From: an uncultured Clostridium sp.
GTDB lineage: Bacteria; Bacillota; Clostridia; TANB77; CAG-508
Assembly: GCA_900556455.1 (NCBI GenBank)
Contig: USOV01000019.1
Location: 1-19,734, forward strand
Length of the DNA: 19,734 bases
Reading direction: 5' to 3'
Part shown: piece after piece, positions 15,183 to 19,734 of the stretch
Layout of the letters: each line of letters opens with the position of its first letter
Position numbering within the stretch: the first letter of the stretch is position 1
Translations under genes and position numbers: made by a program
The notes under the pieces: model-generated
What the model was told of the DNA's origin: nothing
What the model saw: the letters and a program-made list of their open reading frames with translations, nothing else
The model's database searches: none

Positions 15183-16055
15183 TTATTTTTCTTCTCCTCC
15201 GTCATTTTCTCCAATGTCTTTTGGCTTGTCTTTATAAAATCCTTCTAAAATTTTATATGCTTCCATTGCTTTTTCTTTTTCTATTAGTCTTGAAAATATA
15301 TCTTTATACCCTTCTAAGGCTGAAGTATATTGTTTTCTTTCTTGCCCCTCTAGCCACGATCCTTTACATGGCAACCCTAGGGCTTGTTTTGCCAATGCTC
15401 TATCTTTGCTTTTTAAAGATGTAATTGCTAATACTGCTGCAAATAGTGTGTAATCTGCATATGTTTTACAAAATTTCATTTTATCAAATTTCTCCCCTTT
15501 TTGGAAGAATTCCCATACCTCTGGAGATACTTTTGTTTGATCTATTTCTGGATTTTCTTTTTTATATCCTTTAGCATCTGTTACTGCTTCTCTTTCTAAA
15601 TAGCTTACCGCGCCAATACAACCATTTTCTATATCATCCACTCTACCAATTGAATCAACCATATTTATTGCTTGTTTTGGCATTTCAGATTTATATGGCA
15701 TAAAACTCATTCTTGCATGATATGAAACTACTAGTCTAATAGTTTCTAATTCTTTTGATGGTTCTAATTTTCCTTGATATACTGCTCTTGCTATAAAATC
15801 TTCTCCAAGGTAGTGATGCAACACTTTTCCATCATTAAATGAACCTAATAGTTCCATTTGTGGAAATCTTCCTATATCATGATATTTTGCTGCAATTTTT
15901 GCTAATCTATCATTAGGGCATAATTTTTCAGTTAAAACAGTTACTCTTGCAATATGTTCTAATTTATCTTGTACAGTTGGATTATCTTTGTATTTTTTGT
16001 GCATTTCTTGTAAATAAGTATCAATAAATTCCTCTAGTTTATCTATGTTTTCCAT
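15183..16055 (-). CDS. HD-domain phosphohydrolase of unknown substrate
   Basis: The protein carries an HD metal-dependent phosphohydrolase domain: His in KLEHIARV (near 34), the HD pair in KYHDIGRF (near 59-60), LHHYLGEDF (near 80) and VVSYHARM (near 113). This order is typical of enzymes acting on nucleotides or phosphate esters. The C-terminal third has no motif I recognise and ends in an acidic tail. The true start is the ATG at 16055, four bases after a perfect GGAGGT. An upstream in-frame TTG at 16067 overlaps that site and is rejected. It is a single-gene unit with a consensus promoter and its own terminator, so strong constitutive expression is likely (inference). Confidence 0.82.
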   Translation of the reverse strand: MENIDKLEEFIDTYLQEMHKKYKDNPTVQDKLEHIARVTVLTEKLCPNDRLAKIAAKYHDIGRFPQMELLGSFNDGKVLHHYLGEDFIARAVYQGKLEPSKELETIRLVVSYHARMSFMPYKSEMPKQAINMVDSIGRVDDIENGCIGAVSYLEREAVTDAKGYKKENPEIDQTKVSPEVWEFFQKGEKFDKMKFCKTYADYTLFAAVLAITSLKSKDRALAKQALGLPCKGSWLEGQERKQYTSALEGYKDIFSRLIEKEKAMEAYKILEGFYKDKPKDIGENDGGEEK

Positions 16056-16084
16056 ATTTACCTCCAAATATTTACATCTTTTTT

Positions 16085-16113
16085 ATTATAGCATTTTTGT
16101 CATTTTATGTCAA
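16085..16113 (-). promoter_or_regulatory. Consensus promoter of the HD-domain gene
   Basis: On the minus strand a perfect TTGACA (16113-16108) and a perfect TATAAT (16090-16085) are exactly 17 bases apart, with TG one base before the -10. This is the strongest sigma-A type promoter in the window. Confidence 0.9.
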
Positions 16114-16251
16114 CATAGCAATTATCTAACAAATTTTAAACGCCTTGGAGAACGGAATTTTAAAAAAAATATATGAAACCTTTTTCATGCAATTTGTAAA
16201 TTATAACATAAATTCACTACTTCCACGTATATTATTTGTAGGTGGTTTTTT

Positions 16252-17071
16252 TTGAAAAATTTTTTTATTGGTATTTTAATTGGTGCTGGTGCAATTCTTC
16301 CTGGGGTTAGTAGTCGGAGTTTTTTGTGTTACTTTTGGCCTATATGAAAAGCTTATTGACGCTTGTTTGCATTTTTTCAAAAACATAAAAAAAAATGCCA
16401 CCTTTCTTTTTCCTATCATTTTAGGAACTTTGGTGGGGATTTTTTTATTTAGTAACTTTTTACAAGTTGCATATGATAATTTTTATGTAATTACTTCTTA
16501 TGCTTTTATTGGGTTAATTTTAGGAAGCCTTCCTATGGTTTTTAAACAATCGGAAGTTTCAAAAGTTAATTTCTATCATATTATGTGTTTAATTTTAAGT
16601 TTTGTTTTTAGTATTTATTTAATTGTTTTGGAAAACAATGCTGTTTCTTCACTTTCTACTTTTTCTAACCTGTACTTAATTTTAGCAGGTTTTGTTATGT
16701 CTGCTGGGCTCGTTATTCCTGGTGTTAGTAAAACTGTAATTTTAATGATGCTTGGTGTTTATTCAAGCTACCTTGCTGCTATTTCAAGTTTAAATTTCAC
16801 TGTGCTTATACCACTTGGTATTGGGCTCATTCTAGGCAGTATTATTTTTATGCTTATTATTAATTTTCTTTTTTCTCATTTTAAATCCTATACTTATTTT
16901 TTAATTTTAGGATTTGTATTAGGGTCTATTTTAGTCATTTTCCCTGGATTTGAATTTTCATTTGAATATATTCTAGGATTTTTTCTTTCAGGGCTTTGCT
17001 TTTTCCTAACATATAGGTTAGGGAAATTAGGAATCCTTGCAAACCCCAAATCATCCACTCCTCTTTCATAA
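16252..17071 (+). CDS. DUF368 polytopic membrane protein, read through one CGG-A frameshift
   Basis: DUF368 proteins are polytopic membrane proteins; members of the family have been implicated in undecaprenyl phosphate transport across the membrane. I place the start at TTG 16252, seven bases after TAGGTGG. The first 21 codons read KNFFIGILIGAGAILPGVSS. Skipping the C at 16315 resumes GVFCVTFGLYEKLID, restoring the family hallmark (PGVSGG ... LGxYExLI) and giving 272 residues, a normal size. About eight hydrophobic helices follow. A second PGVS copy (SAGLVIPGVSKTVIL) in the middle reflects the family's internal duplication. The last dozen residues (after RLGKLGIL) come from DNA antisense to dinD, so the C-terminus was probably re-made by a deletion. 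It is the only plus-strand gene here. No strong promoter is visible upstream. Confidence 0.86.
16315..16317 (+). other. Putative +1 frameshift site CGG-A in the DUF368 gene
   Basis: Context AGT CGG AGT, inside the hallmark motif. Skipping the C reads PGVSS-GVFCV with Gly from GGA. This site is on the opposite strand from the other five, but has the same sense relative to its gene. Confidence 0.78.
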
Positions 17072-17532
17072 ATGTTTTTAGATAGTTGCTTTTCTGATTC
17101 TCTTAGTTTTTCTCTTACTTCTAATCTGTTAATTAATTTTATTCTATCTTCTATAATTTCTTGTTTTCTAGTTTGTAAAGCAAAATATGTTTGTGCAAAT
17201 GCTATCTCTTCTTTCTTAGGATCTCCATTTTGGGCAATTAAGTAACATGCGTATCTTGTAAGCATATAATCCTGTATTGTCCTTTTAGCTCCTTTAGCTA
17301 ACTTTATCATTTTCGTAACCTCACGGAAATGATCTTCTACTGTTATACCAGTGTTTGCACAAGATTTCATTGCTTTTTTTATTGTTTCAATGAAATTCTC
17401 CCATCTTTTATATCCCAACTGTATTTGCAAATCTCTTGCATACCAAAATTCTATATTTTCTTTTTCTTCTTTGTTAATAATAGAATCAAATTTTTCTTTT
17501 AATTCTATTAACTTTGTTTTTTCAATGTTCAC
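16894..17532 (-). CDS. dinD: DinD-like DNA-damage-inducible protein with replaced C-terminus
   Basis: The first three quarters match DinD-family proteins: FWYARDLQIQLGYKRWENF, DYMLTRYACYLIAQNGDP, KEEIAFAQTYFALQTRKQE and EKQLSKNIYERGVDDLGFARI. In E. coli DinD is an SOS-induced inhibitor of RecA strand exchange; the role here is inferred. The family is usually about 270-280 residues. Here homology stops at GFARI, and about 45 residues follow that are antisense to the DUF368 gene, so the C-terminal domain is lost. I place the start at GTG 17532, eight bases after AGGAG; earlier GTG codons overlap that site. The promoter contains a LexA-like box. The short product may be partly functional or a decaying gene. 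Confidence 0.75.
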   Translation of the reverse strand: MNIEKTKLIELKEKFDSIINKEEKENIEFWYARDLQIQLGYKRWENFIETIKKAMKSCANTGITVEDHFREVTKMIKLAKGAKRTIQDYMLTRYACYLIAQNGDPKKEEIAFAQTYFALQTRKQEIIEDRIKLINRLEVREKLRESEKQLSKNIYERGVDDLGFARIPNFPNLYVRKKQSPERKNPRIYSNENSNPGKMTKIDPNTNPKIKK

Positions 17533-17610
17533 AACCACCACTCCTATACAAAGTATTTATAATAGCATATTTTTTCTGACATATGTATTATATTCTATTA
17601 TTGTGGTTAT

Positions 17611-17639
17611 ATTTTAAAACATTTGTTCAGTTTTGTCAA
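17611..17639 (-). promoter_or_regulatory. dinD promoter with a LexA-like SOS box
   Basis: On the minus strand a perfect TTGACA (17639-17634) and TAAAAT (17616-17611) are 17 bases apart. Between them lies GAACAAATGTTT (17628-17617), one base from the Gram-positive LexA core GAAC-N4-GTTC. A repressor bound there would block the promoter, fitting a damage-induced gene. Confidence 0.75.
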
Positions 17640-17665
17640 GTATAAATTATTCTTTTATTAAATAT

Positions 17666-17701
17666 GGGAAAATAGAAAAAAACAATTTTTTCTATTTTCC
17701 C
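17666..17701 (-). terminator. Terminator hairpin after valS
   Basis: GGGAAAATAG and CTATTTTCCC, extended by A/T runs, form a nearly perfect stem of about 16 bp around a 3-4 base loop. It begins nine bases after the valS stop. The classic U-run after the stem is poor, but size and position support termination. Confidence 0.65.
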
Positions 17702-17710
17702 ACATAGGTT

Positions 17711-19734
17711 TTACATATTTTTCAAATTTTCTATTCTTTCGTCTATTGCTTTTATCATTTCATTAAATTTTGCCTGTTTTTGTTTTTCTTCTTCTACTTT
17801 TGCTGCTGGTGCTTTTGCCACAAATCCTGGATTTCCTAACATTTTGTCAGTAATTTCTTTTTGAGCTAGTATTTTTTCTTTTTCCTTTTCTAGTCTTAAA
17901 GTTTCTTCCTCTATGTTTACTAAGTCTGTAAATGGTATGAATATTTCCATTTCTGAGGTTACTACATTTACTGCATTTTGTGGTATGTTTTCTTTGTTTT
18001 CTTGAACAATTATTTCTTCACCAAATCCTAATTTCTTTATAAAATCCTCTGAAGCTTTTATAACTTCTTCATATTTTTTAGTTATGAATATTAGTTTTGA
18101 TTTTTTTGATGGATGTACATTCATTTTTGTTCTAACGTTTCTAATACCTGTAATTGCTTCTTTTATTTGTTCCATTTTTTCTTCTTCAGCTTTAAAACTA
18201 AACTTTTCATTAAATGTTGGATATTCAGAAATCATTATACTTTCATCATCATTATATAGCTTACTATAAATTTTTTCTGTTACAAATGGCATAAATGGAT
18301 GTAATAATTTTAAAGAGTCACACAATACTTTGTTTAATACATATTGTGCTGCTTTTCTGTTTTGTGTTGAAGCTTCCTCTTTGTTATATAGCCTTGTTTT
18401 TACTATTTCTATATACCAATCACAAAATTCATTCCATATAAATCCTTGTATTTTATCTAGTGCAACTCCTAAGTCATAATTGTCTATGTTTTGGGCTACT
18501 TCTTTTGCCAATGTATTTAATTTTGATAATATCCATAAATCTTCTACTTGTGCATTTTCTGGAATTTCATTTTCACCTATCATTATTTGATTTTGGTCAT
18601 AATCTTCTAAATTCATTAATACAAATTTTGCTGCATTCCAAATTTTGTTTGCAAAGTTTCCTGCTGCTTCTAGTTTTTCTGGCATAAATCTCATATCATT
18701 TCCAGCTGTTGTTCCAGATATTAAAGAAAATCTTAGAGCATCTGCTCCATATTTATCTATAATTTCTAGTGGGTCAATTCCATTTCCTAAACTTTTAGAC
18801 ATTTTTCTTCCTTGGCTGTCTCTTATTATTCCATGTATAAATACATCTTTAAATGGTACTTTTCCTGTTTGCTCTAAGCTAGAGAACATCATTCTTACAA
18901 CCCAGAAGAATATTATGTCATATCCCGTAACTAGTGTATTAGTTGGGAAAAATGTTTTATAATCCTCTGTTTCATTTGGCCAACCCAATGTTGAAAATGG
19001 CCATAATGCTGAACTAAACCAAGTATCTAATGTATCTGGATCTTGAGTTAATTTGTCATGTCCACATTTTGAACATTTTTCTGGTTTTGTTACATCTACT
19101 GTTATTTCTCCACATTTATCACAATAATATGCTGGTATTTGATGTCCCCACCAAATTTGTCTTGATATACACCAGTCTTGTATATTTTCTAACCAGTTAA
19201 AATATGTTTTTTCAAATTTTTCTGGAATAAATCTTGTGTCTCCATTTTTTACCGCTTCTATTGCTGGCTTTGCAAGTTCTTTCATTGCAACAAACCATTG
19301 GTCTGATATTTTTGGTTCAACTGTTGTTTTGCATCTATCATGTTTTGCAACATTGTGTGTGTAATCTTCTACTTTTACTAATGCACCCTGTTTTTCTAAT
19401 TCTTCTACTATTTTCTTTCTTGCTTCATATAAATCCATTCCTGCATAGTCTGGATGTAGATTTCCCATTTTAAAGTTTTTATCAAATACTTCAATTATTT
19501 CTAGGTTATGTTTTAATCCTGCTTGATAGTCGTTCATATCATGAGCTGGTGTTATTTTTACACATCCTGTTCCAAATTCTGTTTCTACGAATTCATCTGC
19601 TATAATTGGAATTTCTTTGTTCATTATTGGCAAAATACAAGTTTTTCCAACTAAATCTTTATATCTCTCATCATCTGGGTGTACTGCAACTGCTGTATCT
19701 CCAAGCATTGTTTCTGGTCTTGTTGTTGCAACTG
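17711..19734 (-). CDS. valS: ValS, valyl-tRNA synthetase, 5' end outside the window
   Basis: The frame is open to the right edge (VATTRPETMLGDTAVAVHP is already inside the editing domain), so the N-terminus and the HIGH motif lie outside. Visible parts are the editing (CP1) domain, the motif WCISRQIWWGHQIPAYYC, zinc cysteines in CDKCGE and CSKCGHDKL, DTLDTWFSSALWPFSTLGWP, and the ATP-binding KMSKS at 18791-18805 (GRKMSKSLGNG). These are followed by the anticodon-binding helical domain and the C-terminal coiled coil that clamps the tRNA (LRLEKEKEKILAQKE to ERIENLKNM). This end is complete and typical of bacterial ValS. About 674 residues are present of an expected 880 or so. Confidence 0.97.
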   Translation of the reverse strand, partial: VATTRPETMLGDTAVAVHPDDERYKDLVGKTCILPIMNKEIPIIADEFVETEFGTGCVKITPAHDMNDYQAGLKHNLEIIEVFDKNFKMGNLHPDYAGMDLYEARKKIVEELEKQGALVKVEDYTHNVAKHDRCKTTVEPKISDQWFVAMKELAKPAIEAVKNGDTRFIPEKFEKTYFNWLENIQDWCISRQIWWGHQIPAYYCDKCGEITVDVTKPEKCSKCGHDKLTQDPDTLDTWFSSALWPFSTLGWPNETEDYKTFFPTNTLVTGYDIIFFWVVRMMFSSLEQTGKVPFKDVFIHGIIRDSQGRKMSKSLGNGIDPLEIIDKYGADALRFSLISGTTAGNDMRFMPEKLEAAGNFANKIWNAAKFVLMNLEDYDQNQIMIGENEIPENAQVEDLWILSKLNTLAKEVAQNIDNYDLGVALDKIQGFIWNEFCDWYIEIVKTRLYNKEEASTQNRKAAQYVLNKVLCDSLKLLHPFMPFVTEKIYSKLYNDDESIMISEYPTFNEKFSFKAEEEKMEQIKEAITGIRNVRTKMNVHPSKKSKLIFITKKYEEVIKASEDFIKKLGFGEEIIVQENKENIPQNAVNVVTSEMEIFIPFTDLVNIEEETLRLEKEKEKILAQKEITDKMLGNPGFVAKAPAAKVEEEKQKQAKFNEMIKAIDERIENLKNM

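Noticed and set aside
16055..16067. Upstream TTG start for the HD-domain protein
   Set aside because: It overlaps the GGAGGT that serves the ATG at 16055.
16280..16315. Start of the DUF368 gene at ATG 16280
   Set aside because: The ATG lies out of frame within the real N-terminal coding region and has no ribosome binding site. The TTG at 16252 with TAGGTGG plus the shift gives the family N-terminus.
10208..16317. CGG reassigned to tryptophan or glutamine
   Set aside because: Reported CGG reassignments keep the reading frame. Here reading any amino acid at CGG leaves all three genes out of frame, while skipping one base restores every motif.

Overview
The window is chromosomal DNA of a very AT-rich, low-GC Firmicute, most likely an uncultured anaerobic gut Clostridium-like lineage with a reduced genome. 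The evidence is the Gram-positive replicative polymerase PolC, WhiA, the priA-def-fmt and uppS-cdsA-rseP-polC gene orders, strong AGGAGG-type ribosome binding sites, TTGACA/TATAAT promoters, and A/T-ending codons. The taxonomic guess is inference. Almost everything is housekeeping and lies on the minus strand; only one gene (DUF368) is on the plus strand.

Layout, left to right. 1-76: unassigned edge. 77-2686: operon prmC-whiA-hemW (minus) with its own promoter; WhiA is an unusually short form. 2744-3539: collapsed remnants of carA and carB. 3568-3734: a complete mini transcription unit (promoter, 27-codon hydrophobic ORF, terminator) that looks like an attenuator leader for the ruined carAB. 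3743-4438: a CofE-like (F420-0:glutamate ligase family) protein. 4540-4710: a structured element bounded by about 33-bp inverted repeats, directly after polC. 4720-11136: uppS-cdsA-rseP-polC; PolC has no proofreading exonuclease domain. 11337-15072: priA-def-fmt. 15183-16055: HD-domain protein. 16252-17071: DUF368 membrane protein (plus strand). 16894-17532: DinD-like protein with a LexA-type box in its promoter, fused tail-to-tail with DUF368. 17711-19734: valS, 5' end outside the window.

The most striking signal is in decoding. Three otherwise normal genes (cdsA once, priA four times, DUF368 once) can only be read through by a +1 frameshift. All six shifts have the same form: the zero-frame codon is CGG followed by A, the C must be skipped, and reading resumes at GGA as glycine. 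The glycines restored are family hallmarks (Walker A GSGKT and motif VI VAGRAGR of PriA; the PGVSxG motif of DUF368). I checked by eye every CCG on the plus strand under the minus genes, and every CGG in the plus gene. I found no CGG used as a normal in-frame codon anywhere; CGT, CGA and AGA are used for arginine. This suggests that CGG is unassigned in this organism and that CGGA is read as glycine, by hungry-codon +1 frameshifting or by a quadruplet-reading tRNA. Sequencing or assembly error is the main competing explanation.

Secondary themes point to reductive evolution: loss of the PolC exonuclease domain, loss of half of WhiA, decay of carAB, no dxr or ispG in the uppS-polC cluster, and a deletion that fused dinD to DUF368.
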